Below are positions 1-7,890 of a stretch of DNA of 26,078 nucleotides, in pieces (positions within the stretch are counted from its first letter, which is position 1; the number at the start of each line of letters is the position of its first letter). The stretch covers positions 1-26,078 of the forward strand of contig CAYSWR010000018.1 of NCBI GenBank assembly GCA_964434855.1, given 5' to 3'. The position numbers and the translations under genes are program-made. This stretch comes from UBA8516 sp964434855. Its GTDB lineage: Archaea > Thermoproteota > Nitrososphaeria > Nitrososphaerales > Nitrosopumilaceae. The notes under the pieces were generated by a model. The model was given only the letters and a program-made list of their open reading frames with translations. It was not told the DNA's origin and made no database searches.

Positions 1-89
1 CACTTTAAGAAGACTATGCTTAGGACAAATATCACTTTTGAGATCCTGCTTAAAAAAAGATTAAATGACTACGCATAACTGGGTTTGTT

Positions 90-365
90 ATGACAAAAAC
101 ATGTACCAAGTGTAGAAAAGAAATTCCAGATAATGAAGAACTTGATTCTGTTGCAGCAAATTATCCGTGCTGTAATACGTGCTGGAACGAATGGAAAACC
201 TATAGAGTTATGGTCATGAATGAGATGAAACTTGACATGTCGCTTGCAGACCATAGGAAAGTTCTCAAAAAGTATGAGAAAGTCTTTGTTGGTGTTATGA
301 CTCCTGATGGAAACGTAACTAACTATGCTGACGAAAACCAGAGGAATCCAGAAAAGCCAACCTAA
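90..365 (+). CDS. Fe(2+)-trafficking (YggX-like) protein
   Basis: The 91-residue product resembles the YggX family, which is linked to iron trafficking and protection of Fe-S clusters in the cytosol. An N-terminal metal-binding segment has Cys5, Cys8, Cys27, Cys28 and Cys31. It is followed by the YggX-like helical core (WNEWKTYRVMVMNEMKLDM, about residues 32-50, then DHRKVL). Bacterial YggX lacks such a cysteine-rich extension, so this is the archaeal form and probably binds zinc. A TATA-like stretch at 58-66 lies about 27 bases before the ATG, consistent with a leaderless transcript. Its 3' end overlaps by 4 bases the end of the convergent gene at 362-823. The family call is from motif resemblance; iron binding is inferred. 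Confidence 0.7.
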   Translation: MTKTCTKCRKEIPDNEELDSVAANYPCCNTCWNEWKTYRVMVMNEMKLDMSLADHRKVLKKYEKVFVGVMTPDGNVTNYADENQRNPEKPT

Positions 366-823
366 ATTTCAAATTCTTTTTTAGCTCTATCTGGTATTAT
401 TAGATACAACTTTTTTTTGCTATTTTCATCCAATGATGAAATTATTTTTTTAACAGAAGCAGATAGTGTGGTTCTCTCTCTCTGATTTAAAGAGAAATAA
501 ATTCCCAAAATTCCATCAAGATTAAACAAAACAAGTTTCTGTGGATTAGCTGTAATCTCTGAAACATAACTTGAAAACATGATGGTTCTGTGTTCTTCAG
601 AAAGACTACTTAGAACCTCAAGCCATGTTTTAAACAGCCTTGCAAAATTGTCAAATGGAATAGTAGGTCCAGCAGATAGAGCATTATTAATTATTTCAGC
701 TTTGTCTGCTACTGACATTGAAAAAAATTCTATTAATCTTTTTTTTAAAATTGGTTTTCTTAGAAAATCAGGAAGACTTGCAAGTGATACTATGATATTT
801 CCAGCATAATTTGGTTCTGACAT
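362..823 (-). CDS. conserved hypothetical helical protein
   Basis: I do not recognise this 153-residue protein. It has no signal peptide, membrane segment or cysteine motif. It looks largely alpha-helical, with amphipathic stretches such as PILKKRLIEFFSM and a basic C-terminus (RAKKEFEI), and is probably cytosolic. A TATA-like TTAAAATT (complement of 846-853) sits about 26 bases before the ATG, supporting this start and a leaderless transcript. It diverges from purA across a 77-bp shared promoter region and converges with the YggX-like gene with a 4-base overlap. The length, a promoter at the right distance and normal composition make it a credible gene. No function is proposed. Confidence 0.7.
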   Translation of the reverse strand: MSEPNYAGNIIVSLASLPDFLRKPILKKRLIEFFSMSVADKAEIINNALSAGPTIPFDNFARLFKTWLEVLSSLSEEHRTIMFSSYVSEITANPQKLVLFNLDGILGIYFSLNQRERTTLSASVKKIISSLDENSKKKLYLIIPDRAKKEFEI

Positions 824-870
824 AAGCTTGCACTTACATTCTTTGTTAAAATTGTATTGTCACGATTTGG

Positions 871-890
871 CTTAAATATACGCAGCTGCG
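871..890 (+). promoter_or_regulatory. purA promoter with 10-bp palindrome
   Basis: A TATA-like CTTAAATATA at 871-880 lies about 26 bases before the purA ATG at 901, as expected for a leaderless archaeal transcript. It is followed directly by a perfect palindrome, CGCAGCTGCG, at 881-890, between the TATA box and the start. A symmetric element there could be an operator, but this is inferred only from position and symmetry. Confidence 0.5.
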
Positions 891-900
891 CAGTTCCTGT

Positions 901-1899
901 ATGCCTTCACTGGTTGTTGTTGGTGGATTCTTTGGTGATGAAGGAAAAGGAAAAATAATTTCATATCTTGCAATAAAAGACAATCCAACAATAGCTGTAC
1001 GTGGTGGTGCAGGTCCAAACGCAGGACATACCATAAAGTACGAAAATAAAAAATACAAAGTTAGAATGCTCCCAAGCGCCTTTTTGAATAAAAATGTGCG
1101 ACTCCTAATTGGACCTGGAGTTGTAGTCAGTCCTGAGGTTCTTTTAAAGGAAATTGAGGAATTTGCTGTCTCTGATAGAGCATTTGTTGATTTTCAATGT
1201 GGAATAATAGAAGAATCTCATAGAGTATCTGATTCTCAGGGTAGACTAAAAGATTCAATTGGTAGTACTGGCTCTGGCACAGGTCCTGCAAATGCTGACA
1301 GAGCAATGAGGACACTAAAGCTTGCAAAAGATATTGATTCACTCGCACTTTATCTTGAAGATGTTCCAAACGCAGTTAATTTTGCATTAGAAAGAAACGA
1401 GAATGTTTTGGTTGAAGGAACTCAAGGAACTTTTCTTTCTTTATGGCATGGTACATATCCATACGTAACATCAAAAGATGTTACTGCATCGGGAATATGT
1501 TCTGATATTGGACTAGGGCCAAAAAATGTAACAGATGTAATGGTAGTTTTCAAATCTTATGTGACTCGAGTAGGGACAGGTCCGCTCAAAAATGAACTTT
1601 CTCCCGAACAAACCAAAACAAAAGGATGGCAAGAAGTGGGAACAGTGACAGGACGTGCAAGAAGAGCTGCTGAATTCGATTTTGATCTTGCAAAACGAGC
1701 GATTATGTTAAACAGCGCAACACAGGTAGCTATTACGAAGCTTGATGTTCTTTATCCAGAATGTTCTCACATGAATTCGTTTGTAGATCTAAGCTCGCCT
1801 GCAAAACACTTTATCAAAACAATAGAAGACCAACTCAAAGTACCTGTAACAATAATTGGTACTGGTCCTGATGTAAATGATATAATTGACAGACGATAA
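901..1899 (+). CDS. purA: adenylosuccinate synthetase
   Basis: This enzyme joins IMP and aspartate with GTP to give adenylosuccinate, the first committed step to AMP. The N-terminal GGFFGDEGKGKI carries the catalytic Asp and phosphate loop. The family motif GAGPNAGHT follows at about residues 36-44, then VEGTQGTFLS (about 171-180), a VGTGP loop and RARRAAEFD near the C-terminal third. At 332 residues it is about 90 shorter than bacterial PurA, typical of the compact archaeal form. The ATG at 901 is preceded by a TATA box at leaderless distance. The apt gene later in the window provides the salvage route to the same nucleotide. Confidence 0.96.
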   Translation: MPSLVVVGGFFGDEGKGKIISYLAIKDNPTIAVRGGAGPNAGHTIKYENKKYKVRMLPSAFLNKNVRLLIGPGVVVSPEVLLKEIEEFAVSDRAFVDFQCGIIEESHRVSDSQGRLKDSIGSTGSGTGPANADRAMRTLKLAKDIDSLALYLEDVPNAVNFALERNENVLVEGTQGTFLSLWHGTYPYVTSKDVTASGICSDIGLGPKNVTDVMVVFKSYVTRVGTGPLKNELSPEQTKTKGWQEVGTVTGRARRAAEFDFDLAKRAIMLNSATQVAITKLDVLYPECSHMNSFVDLSSPAKHFIKTIEDQLKVPVTIIGTGPDVNDIIDRR

Positions 1900-1951
1900 G
1901 ATCAAAACAAGGCTGGCTACCTTTTAATGGGGTATTTTTCGCAAGAAGATC

Positions 1952-2608
1952 GTGGCAAAACTACCTCATTATGTTGAAGTATCGGATAGAACTGAATTCT
2001 CTAGACTAGTATGCGCCTTGGAAAGAGTTCCACGTACATCATTTTCATTTGAGCACGAAGGTAAACCCGTACTAGCTGTACAGATGGACCTTCTCAAAGA
2101 AAGACCAGTAATCTATTATACACACGAAGAAAAAAGGGGTCATTATATCTCATATGGCTTTAAGATCGGAAAGGAAGATTCTGATATACTAAATACCATA
2201 ACAAATTCTACTTACCTATATTCGCCAATTATTAGAGTAAAAACCCTACCTCCATCACTAAAACAAGAAACAAAAACAGAAGATCTGAATTATTATGAAC
2301 CACTTGAATTAGAAGATCTTGAAAGTTTGGCAAAACTAAGCTATGGATTCGAAGAAGCACCATTTCCACTCTTTGCTTTTCCAAATGGTGACAAATGGAT
2401 GGTTGGAGTCTTTATGAATTTTAACGAATCAGATGAAGTGTCGTATTTCTGTTACGTGACTCTTGACAAAGAACCCCCGAATCCCTTCCTGAAATATTCT
2501 AGCCAAAATGGGCTAGAACCATCATTTACTCCATCTGTAAGTGAACATGGATATTCTTACCTTAAGGTAATAAAGCTAAAAGATAAGCATTCATTAGTCA
2601 AGCTATGA
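1952..2608 (+). CDS. conserved hypothetical protein upstream of pyrF
   Basis: I cannot assign this 218-residue protein. It appears soluble and mixed alpha/beta, with two similar-looking halves joined by an acidic linker around residues 105-120 (KQETKTEDLNYYEPLELEDL). It has no clear signal peptide, cysteine cluster or nucleotide-binding loop. The start is GTG; TTTTAA at 1922-1927 lies about 27 bases upstream, which supports it as a leaderless start. The last four bases (ATGA) overlap the pyrF start, so the two are almost certainly co-transcribed and perhaps translationally coupled. A role near pyrimidine metabolism is suggested only by this linkage. Confidence 0.72.
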   Translation: MAKLPHYVEVSDRTEFSRLVCALERVPRTSFSFEHEGKPVLAVQMDLLKERPVIYYTHEEKRGHYISYGFKIGKEDSDILNTITNSTYLYSPIIRVKTLPPSLKQETKTEDLNYYEPLELEDLESLAKLSYGFEEAPFPLFAFPNGDKWMVGVFMNFNESDEVSYFCYVTLDKEPPNPFLKYSSQNGLEPSFTPSVSEHGYSYLKVIKLKDKHSLVKL

Positions 2609-3354
2609 ATTTTAGAACTAGAATAAAAAAATTATCTTCTGGTAAAAGCAAGATAATACTGGCAAATGATCTTGATCACAAGTCTGTCGAAAAACTTGAA
2701 AGTGTTACAATAAAAAATATTAAAACACTAAACGAGTTTCTATGTGCAATTAAATTTAATTTTCATCTAATCATACCGCTTGGAGTCAAGAATCTCAAAA
2801 AAATAAATAAACTTGCACATGATGTTGGTTTACAGACTATTGCAGACATTAAGCTAAATGACATAGGAAATACAAACATGATTGCAGCAGAAAGGTTATG
2901 GGAAGCAGGCTTTGACGCTATAATTGTAAACCCTATAATGGGCACAGAAAATCTTGAAAACCTCATCTTATCTGCTCACAAACGTGATAATGGGATAATT
3001 TCTCTTGTTCATATGAGTCACCCTGGTGCAAAACTAGGTTATGGCCTCTCAGTAAAATACTCTGAAAGTAAAAAACTATCAAAACTTCATGAATTATTTC
3101 TTGAATGGTCTCTTTCTTTGAAAACCGATGGTATAGTTGTAGGTGCTACAGTTCCAGAAATCATAAGAACATGCCACAAAAAAACAAAAGGCAAATGTGA
3201 GATTTATTCTCCAGGTGTAGGCACACAAGGTGGGGATCCAAAAAAAGCATTGGTGTCTGGCGCAAATTATCTGATTGTTGGCAGAACAATTTTCAATGCA
3301 AAGGATCCTGTAAAGGAAGCTAAAAAACTACAAGAGCTAAGTATTGAATCCTAG
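2605..3354 (+). CDS. pyrF: orotidine 5'-phosphate decarboxylase
   Basis: It converts OMP to UMP, the last step of de novo pyrimidine synthesis. The 249-residue TIM barrel begins with a strand ending LANDLDH and carries the catalytic charged motif IADIKLNDIGNTN (about residues 79-91), which holds the Asp-x-Lys-x-x-Asp residues. The phosphate-binding end reads SPGVGTQGGDP with a later YLIVGRTIF. The ATG overlaps the upstream gene by four bases. The last 18 bases overlap the end of the convergent Nudix gene. The archaeal-type OMP decarboxylase assignment is confident. Confidence 0.93.
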   Translation: MNFRTRIKKLSSGKSKIILANDLDHKSVEKLESVTIKNIKTLNEFLCAIKFNFHLIIPLGVKNLKKINKLAHDVGLQTIADIKLNDIGNTNMIAAERLWEAGFDAIIVNPIMGTENLENLILSAHKRDNGIISLVHMSHPGAKLGYGLSVKYSESKKLSKLHELFLEWSLSLKTDGIVVGATVPEIIRTCHKKTKGKCEIYSPGVGTQGGDPKKALVSGANYLIVGRTIFNAKDPVKEAKKLQELSIES

Positions 3355-3753
3355 TTTTTTTATTTTATCCATTGTGTTTTTGGCATTCTTGTAGGTTAAC
3401 TTCTTTATAGCGTCATCAAAACTAAGCCATACAAATCCTAGATGTTCATGAGAAATTTTTACATCAATAGTTTTTGTTTTTGCCAAGAAAAAAACAACTT
3501 CCTTATGAACCAAGTCACCGTCACGTTGATAATGATATTCTATTTTGTCTTCAAATCTCTCAATGAATTCCACATCTGTGATGCCTGTCTCTTCTCTAAT
3601 TTCTCGTATGACTGTCTGTTGAAAAGTTTCTCCCTTCTCTATATTTCCTTTAACAAAATCCCAATGTCCAGAAGGATAATTTAGAAGGAGGAAAATTTTT
3701 CCAGAATTAGTATCATTAAATAATACTGCGCCAGCGGATCTTTCTTCGATCAT
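3337..3753 (-). CDS. Nudix hydrolase, Ap4A-hydrolase-like
   Basis: This is a 138-residue single-domain Nudix protein with a complete Nudix box from Gly36 to Ile58: GNIEKGE, then REIREETGI, matching GX5EX7REUXEEXGU with the metal-binding glutamates present. The preceding SGHWDFVKG and overall length resemble diadenosine tetraphosphate hydrolases (NUDT2-like), which remove toxic dinucleotides, but the substrate cannot be read from sequence. It lies 38 bases after uppS on the same strand and may be the last gene of the DUF373-uppS unit. Its 3' end overlaps that of pyrF. Confidence 0.88.
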   Translation of the reverse strand: MIEERSAGAVLFNDTNSGKIFLLLNYPSGHWDFVKGNIEKGETFQQTVIREIREETGITDVEFIERFEDKIEYHYQRDGDLVHKEVVFFLAKTKTIDVKISHEHLGFVWLSFDDAIKKLTYKNAKNTMDKIKKLGFNT

Positions 3754-3791
3754 TATTTAGAAAAAATTGTTCTTCTAAGTATTCCTTTCTG

Positions 3792-4559
3792 TTACCTGCC
3801 CTGTCTTCTAGCCCTTTTCTGGAATGTTCTAATTGCACGCATAAGATCTATTTTTCTAAATTCTGGCCAGAATATGTCCATGAATACAAGCTCACTGTAG
3901 GCGCTCTGCCAAATCAGGAATCCACTTAGTCTCTTCTCGCCTGAAGTTCTTAATACCATATCTGGAGAGGACTGGGGTAAGTGTGAAGTGTACAAAGATG
4001 ATTCTATGACTTCCTTATTTATCGAATCTATCTCGAGAGAACCATCTTTAATCTTTGTGGCAATTTTCTTTACTGCGTCAACTAACTCATTTTGCCCTCC
4101 ATACGCTATAGCTACATTCAGATAACGTGTATCATAATCTCTTGTTGCGTCTTCTAATTTTTTCAAGATTTCTTTTAGTGATTGTGGGAGAAGTTCAACA
4201 CGTCCAATTGCTTTTATTCGCATCCTGTTTTTGTGTATTCTAGGATCGTTGTACAGCTTTTCCAATCTTGCCTTGATTAATTCATATAGATAATGAAGTT
4301 CCTCATCATCACGAGCTAAATTCTCCGCTGACAAAACATAAAGTGTTATAATTTTTATTCCTAATTCTTCACACCAATCAAGCAATTTTTCAACAGTATC
4401 TGCTCCTTGAAAATGACCATTTTCCTTCACAAGGATATTTCTTCTTGCCCATCTGCGATTTCCATCCAATATTATTGCAATGTGGTTTGGAAGGTTTTCG
4501 TTTCTAATTTCTTTTTCAAGTTTGTTTGAATAAATACTGTAAAGGCCAGAAAGATTCAA
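3792..4559 (-). CDS. uppS: cis-prenyltransferase (polyprenyl diphosphate synthase)
   Basis: It condenses isopentenyl diphosphate units in cis onto an allylic primer to make the long polyprenyl diphosphate that becomes the glycan lipid carrier (a dolichol-type phosphate in archaea). Diagnostic motifs are HIAIILDGNRRWARR (residues 26-40, catalytic Asp32), LSAENLARD (about 86-94), and RTSGEKRLSGFLIWQSAYSE (204-223), which contains the diphosphate-binding arginines. The 255-residue length is normal. It begins 11 bases after the end of the DUF373 membrane gene, so the two are very likely co-transcribed. Product chain length is not readable. Confidence 0.93.
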   Translation of the reverse strand: MNLSGLYSIYSNKLEKEIRNENLPNHIAIILDGNRRWARRNILVKENGHFQGADTVEKLLDWCEELGIKIITLYVLSAENLARDDEELHYLYELIKARLEKLYNDPRIHKNRMRIKAIGRVELLPQSLKEILKKLEDATRDYDTRYLNVAIAYGGQNELVDAVKKIATKIKDGSLEIDSINKEVIESSLYTSHLPQSSPDMVLRTSGEKRLSGFLIWQSAYSELVFMDIFWPEFRKIDLMRAIRTFQKRARRQGR

Positions 4560-4570
4560 TACTTTTTCTT

Positions 4571-5770
4571 TTATTCCGATAATACTTCACCGCCCTTTTT
4601 CTTTCTATATCTGCGGAAAAGCACGGTGGCGGATATGAGTATTACGGCTAATCCAAGCAAGAATGGCGGAAGAAGACTAAATGGGCTCTCATCCTTTGTC
4701 ATGATGTTTGTAAATTGGAATACAATAGGATAAAGCGACACTAGCACAATTATACGAAGTACGTCTGTTACTGATCTTAAACTTCCCTTAAACCAACTAG
4801 TTAGTAATGTTCCTCCGAATATGCATCCTATGCCCATCCAAAGGAAAGGCAACGCTCCTGCGAAAAAGAGACCAAGAATCACTTTGTTTGTTACTGCACT
4901 CAATACATCTGGTTGAGCTTCAATAAGACTAGGATTTATTGCATTGATTCCAGTTGGTATTGAAACTAACATCAAAAGAGCACCTGCTACTAATGTGAAT
5001 ATTCTGATGAATCCAGCAGGTGTTGGTTTTATCCACTGTGACCAAGTTCTATCAACATCAAAAGCTCTGATAAGAAATGCTCCACCAAGTATACTTAATA
5101 AGATTGCAGAAATTTCTTTAGTGATTCCAAATATAGATGCAATTCCACCAATGACAAGTAAAATACCTGGCACACCAAGGAAAAACTTGGAATATCTGGT
5201 ATCAAATACAATTGCACGCAAATATCTTCCCAATACAGCATAAGAATATTCTACACTTCTACTGACTCGCATTACAACTCTGCGAACTGAAACAATGGGT
5301 AAAACATTTTGAATTATTGGTATGACACTTTCATCATCTTCACCATCTGAAACGATGACAGCCCCACTTGCTACAAATTTTTCCATCACCGATCTTACTT
5401 GCAAAACTATTTTTTCATCAGCTTGAACTCCTTTGTTCTCTGTTCCAGCTACAACGATCACTTCTGCTTGGTATCCTTTGCTGACAAGATCCTCATATGT
5501 TTTTACTGCTGCAAAAATTGAATTAGAATCTGCATCTTCAGGATCTTCTAACGCAAGTCTTTGTGCAGCTTCAATGCATGCATTTCTGCCAACAACAGGT
5601 GTTAAAACTCCAGCCTTTTTTCCAATATCATCATCTCTATCTACACAAATTACAAGTAGTCTACTCGTTTTAGTTTCAGCAATTCCTCTTTCTAACTTAT
5701 CTTCTTTGACTGACATTATTCTATTAGAAAAACTAACTACGTTCCCATTAATTAATTTACTAAGTTCCAT
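4571..5770 (-). CDS. DUF373 family membrane protein
   Basis: This 399-residue protein matches the archaeal DUF373 family as I remember it. A soluble N-terminal half (about 1-190) carries RLLVICVDRDDDIG and VLTPVVGRNACIEAA, followed by an alternating alpha/beta domain with VIVVAGTE and AVIVSDGEDDE. Six hydrophobic segments follow in the C-terminal half (such as GVPGILLVIGGIASIFGI and FIRIFTLVAGALLMLVSI), ending in a basic tail. The N-terminal domain is expected to be cytosolic. The family has no established biochemical role known to me. It is the first gene of a unit with uppS, 11 bases apart, suggesting a membrane or lipid-carrier function by context only. Met20 is an alternative start. Confidence 0.85.
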   Translation of the reverse strand: MELSKLINGNVVSFSNRIMSVKEDKLERGIAETKTSRLLVICVDRDDDIGKKAGVLTPVVGRNACIEAAQRLALEDPEDADSNSIFAAVKTYEDLVSKGYQAEVIVVAGTENKGVQADEKIVLQVRSVMEKFVASGAVIVSDGEDDESVIPIIQNVLPIVSVRRVVMRVSRSVEYSYAVLGRYLRAIVFDTRYSKFFLGVPGILLVIGGIASIFGITKEISAILLSILGGAFLIRAFDVDRTWSQWIKPTPAGFIRIFTLVAGALLMLVSIPTGINAINPSLIEAQPDVLSAVTNKVILGLFFAGALPFLWMGIGCIFGGTLLTSWFKGSLRSVTDVLRIIVLVSLYPIVFQFTNIMTKDESPFSLLPPFLLGLAVILISATVLFRRYRKKKGGEVLSE

Positions 5771-5821
5771 AGTAAGCCTGTTCTTATCAAAAAATTTGAC
5801 TTACAAATAATAATCGTAATC

Positions 5822-6316
5822 TTATGGTTTTGTCTCATCAACTTTGAGAGCAAATACCTCTGATTCTTTTTTCAGAACATCTAATCTCTCAAGGTTCTCT
5901 TTGATGTCACTCGGGTTACCTTCCTTGATCTTGTTTGCCAAGACTATTGTTTCCCTCAAGTAACTGTTGTAACTTTTGAGAGATTCACCGTAGTTTAGAT
6001 AGCTCTCATGCCATTCTTGTGGAGCTTGGCTTTCTATAAGTTCGATTATCAAAGCATTGATTTGTGAGGTGGAAGCTTTGGCTCTCATGATAAAGTTATC
6101 TGGAGTAACTGTTCCAGAAAGCATTTCCTGCAAATCTGTCTCAATTTCATCAGCTATTACTTTTTGTTTTGTCTGTATGCTCTCAAGATGAGCTTTAAAA
6201 TCGGAAACTACAAAGCTGGAATCTTCCTTTTGTGGAATGAGCCATATAGAGAAGCTTACGCCTGTAATTGCAGCTAATATTACTATTGTAACAATAATGC
6301 CTCGTTTTTTTGCCAA
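5822..6316 (-). CDS. membrane-anchored hypothetical protein
   Basis: This 164-residue protein has a single N-terminal hydrophobic helix (about residues 6-26, after MAKKRG) followed by a hydrophilic, helix-rich domain with coiled-coil-like character, presumably outside the membrane. No cysteine motif or enzyme signature is visible. The start is TTG; TTTTAA on the minus strand (complement of 6341-6346) lies about 27 bases upstream, fitting a leaderless transcript. The purine-rich run just before the TTG looks like a Shine-Dalgarno site but is too close to work as one. It lies 51 bases upstream of the DUF373 start, same strand, with its own promoter. Function unknown. Confidence 0.7.
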   Translation of the reverse strand: MAKKRGIIVTIVILAAITGVSFSIWLIPQKEDSSFVVSDFKAHLESIQTKQKVIADEIETDLQEMLSGTVTPDNFIMRAKASTSQINALIIELIESQAPQEWHESYLNYGESLKSYNSYLRETIVLANKIKEGNPSDIKENLERLDVLKKESEVFALKVDETKP

Positions 6317-6446
6317 CTCCCCTCAATCTCATCGAGACGGTTAAAAGCATACTGAAAATCGATCAATTTTACATTTACTACTCACAAATCATCTATTTTC
6401 TATTAGTTGGATCATTTACTCATTAGAAATACCAAAAAATTGTAAT

Positions 6447-6514
6447 ATTTTATAAAATTTATGCATGTGTTGACCATGCCATAAATTATAAAATTCAACA
6501 CGCCTCCAGCGTGT
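6447..6514. other. AT-rich intergenic region with two adjacent hairpins
   Basis: Between the divergent genes at 6316 and 6572 lies about 255 bp without a recognisable gene. It holds an imperfect inverted repeat: 6447-6467 pairs with 6475-6494 around a 7-base loop, about 19 pairs with a small bulge, and TATA-like sequence occurs in both arms. Directly downstream is a GC-richer stem-loop, ACACGC/GCGTGT (6498-6503 and 6509-6514, loop CTCCA). It could be a small RNA, a structured leader or overlapping divergent promoters. Confidence 0.5.
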
Positions 6515-6571
6515 AGTGAAATAATTTTTACATTTCCTTCCTAAATACAACTTCATTCGTAAAAGTATGAA

Positions 6572-6715
6572 ATGACACAAGCGTACTGTGTAAAATGCAG
6601 GAAGAAAGTCGATATTACAAATCCAAAAGAAGTTAAGCTAAAGAACGGACGACCTGCAGTAAAGGGCACATGCCCAAAGTGTGGCACTAACGTCTTCCGA
6701 ATAGGAAAGCCTTAG
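6572..6715 (+). CDS. small zinc-ribbon protein (DUF5679-like)
   Basis: A 47-residue protein begins MTQAYCVKCRKKV and ends CPKCGTNVFRIGKP. Two Cys-x2-Cys knuckles, at residues 6/9 and 34/37, are separated by a short basic linker (NPKEVKLKNGRPAVKGT), a classic single zinc ribbon. It resembles the DUF5679 group of tiny archaeal and bacterial zinc-ribbon proteins, probably nucleic-acid or protein binding. A TATA-like ATAATTTTTA at 6521-6530 would start the transcript about 20 bases before the ATG. It lies just upstream of aIF2-beta on the same strand. The role is unknown; that it is coding is well supported by the intact cysteine pattern. Confidence 0.85.
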   Translation: MTQAYCVKCRKKVDITNPKEVKLKNGRPAVKGTCPKCGTNVFRIGKP

Positions 6716-6772
6716 AGGACCACTCTCTTCTTTTTTAATTAAATCCATATAGGGCACACCTAAGAAATTCTA

Positions 6773-7195
6773 TTGTTGGTAAAGTCAGAATACGAGAAAC
6801 TCTTAAAGAAAATCCAAGACAAGATTTCAGAAAATAAAAGTTCAGGTCCTAGGTTTGAACTTCCGTCTGTAGATATTATGTGGCAAGGAAATAGAACATT
6901 CTTCCGTAATTTTGCAGAATTTCCAAAGATCCTACGAAGGGATCCTGATAAGGTTCTTCAATATCTGTCAAAGGAATTTGCTGCTCCTGCTCAGTTGGCA
7001 GGTGATAAAGCCGTCTTTGTAGGAAAAAGAGATCCGCACGATTTCACAGCACTTCTAAACAGGTACGTAAAAGAATACTTGGAATGTCCATCATGTAAAA
7101 GTCCAGATACTAGGGTAGAAAAGTTAAACAGGCTTACTTTTCTTGTTTGTGAAGCATGTGGAGCAAAATCACCACTAAAAGGCACCTACGCATAA
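6773..7195 (+). CDS. eif2b: translation initiation factor aIF2 beta subunit
   Basis: It is the beta subunit of the heterotrimeric aIF2, which delivers initiator Met-tRNA to the small ribosomal subunit. The 140-residue protein has the N-terminal helix, the central alpha/beta domain with MWQGNRTFFRNFAEF (about 36-50) and FAAPAQLAG, and a C-terminal zinc ribbon with Cys105/Cys108 and Cys126/Cys129. Length and domain order are standard for archaea. The start is TTG. TATA-like sequence at 6733-6743 or 6746-6753 would place transcription at or just before it. DUF424 follows with no intergenic base. Confidence 0.94.
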   Translation: MLVKSEYEKLLKKIQDKISENKSSGPRFELPSVDIMWQGNRTFFRNFAEFPKILRRDPDKVLQYLSKEFAAPAQLAGDKAVFVGKRDPHDFTALLNRYVKEYLECPSCKSPDTRVEKLNRLTFLVCEACGAKSPLKGTYA

Positions 7196-7492
7196 ATGTC
7201 ATTTGCAGTTAAAACAATAACCTACCAACAAAATCTCATGCTAAATATCTGTGATACCGATCTTGTAGGTAGAACCATTAAAAAAGAAGATTTTTCATTG
7301 AACATAAGTAAAAGTTATTTTGCTGATCGTTTTGTCGAAAAAGCTGAAGCAGAAGAACTTTTGAAAAACTATGCCATCATAAACTTGGTTGGAAAGGAAA
7401 CAATTTCGCTATCAATAAATCTTGGGATAGGATCATTAAAAGGTGTTAAAGAAATAGACGGTGTTCCATTTCTTTCGGTTTTCAAATTCTGA
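7196..7492 (+). CDS. DUF424 family protein
   Basis: This 98-residue archaeal protein carries the DUF424 signature region NLMLNICDTDLVGRTIKKED (residues 13-32), followed by a compact alpha/beta fold. Its ATG abuts the aIF2-beta stop codon, so the two are one transcript. The family is conserved in archaea and commonly sits near translation genes, as here between aIF2-beta and aIF1A; its molecular function is not established. Met15 is a possible alternative start that would match the shorter family members. Confidence 0.85.
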   Translation: MSFAVKTITYQQNLMLNICDTDLVGRTIKKEDFSLNISKSYFADRFVEKAEAEELLKNYAIINLVGKETISLSINLGIGSLKGVKEIDGVPFLSVFKF

Positions 7493-7538
7493 AACAGCAC
7501 AATTATATGTGTTCAGACAGAAATAATTTTTGATCGAT

Positions 7539-7850
7539 GTGGGAAAGCGAAAAGTTTTAAACGAAAGTGAACTAAAAGAAATGAAACTGCCAGGTGAAGG
7601 AGAACTTCTTGGCAGAGTTATAAAACTTTTGGGTAGTGATCATATTTTAGTAAAATGTACTGATGACAAAACTCGTATGGGAAGAATACGAGGAAAACTA
7701 AAACGAAAAATCTGGATCCGTGATAATGACATAGTTACAATTGCACCATGGGATTTCAAATTCGATGAGCGAGGAGATATCACTTGGAGATATACCTTAT
7801 CACAAGTTGACTGGTTAAAAAATAACGGACATCTACCAAAAGACTTTTGA
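7539..7850 (+). CDS. eif1A: translation initiation factor aIF1A
   Basis: It is an S1/OB-fold factor that binds the A-site region of the small ribosomal subunit during initiation. The OB core reads GELLGRVIKLLGSDHILVKC, then TRMGRIRGKLKRKIWIRDND, then DITWRYTLSQVDWL, all diagnostic. I chose the GTG at 7539 (product MGKRKVLNESEL, 103 residues), a usual N-terminus. An in-frame TTG at 7530 adds three residues and sits nearer the expected start site for the TATA-like AATTATATG at 7501-7509, so either is possible. It precedes rio1 and the KH gene, a gene order common in archaea. Confidence 0.94.
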   Translation: MGKRKVLNESELKEMKLPGEGELLGRVIKLLGSDHILVKCTDDKTRMGRIRGKLKRKIWIRDNDIVTIAPWDFKFDERGDITWRYTLSQVDWLKNNGHLPKDF

Positions 7851-7890
7851 TTTTTCCGCAAGCGATTTTACTTAGTAGATTTAATCTTAA

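Noticed and set aside
5433..5810. 125-codon plus-strand frame opposite the DUF373 gene
   Set aside because: It is the antisense shadow of a well supported membrane protein gene, with low-complexity Ser/Leu composition.
6317..6325. Shine-Dalgarno-like GGGGAG before the TTG at 6316 (minus strand)
   Set aside because: It abuts the start codon with almost no spacer, and a TATA-like box at leaderless distance explains initiation better.
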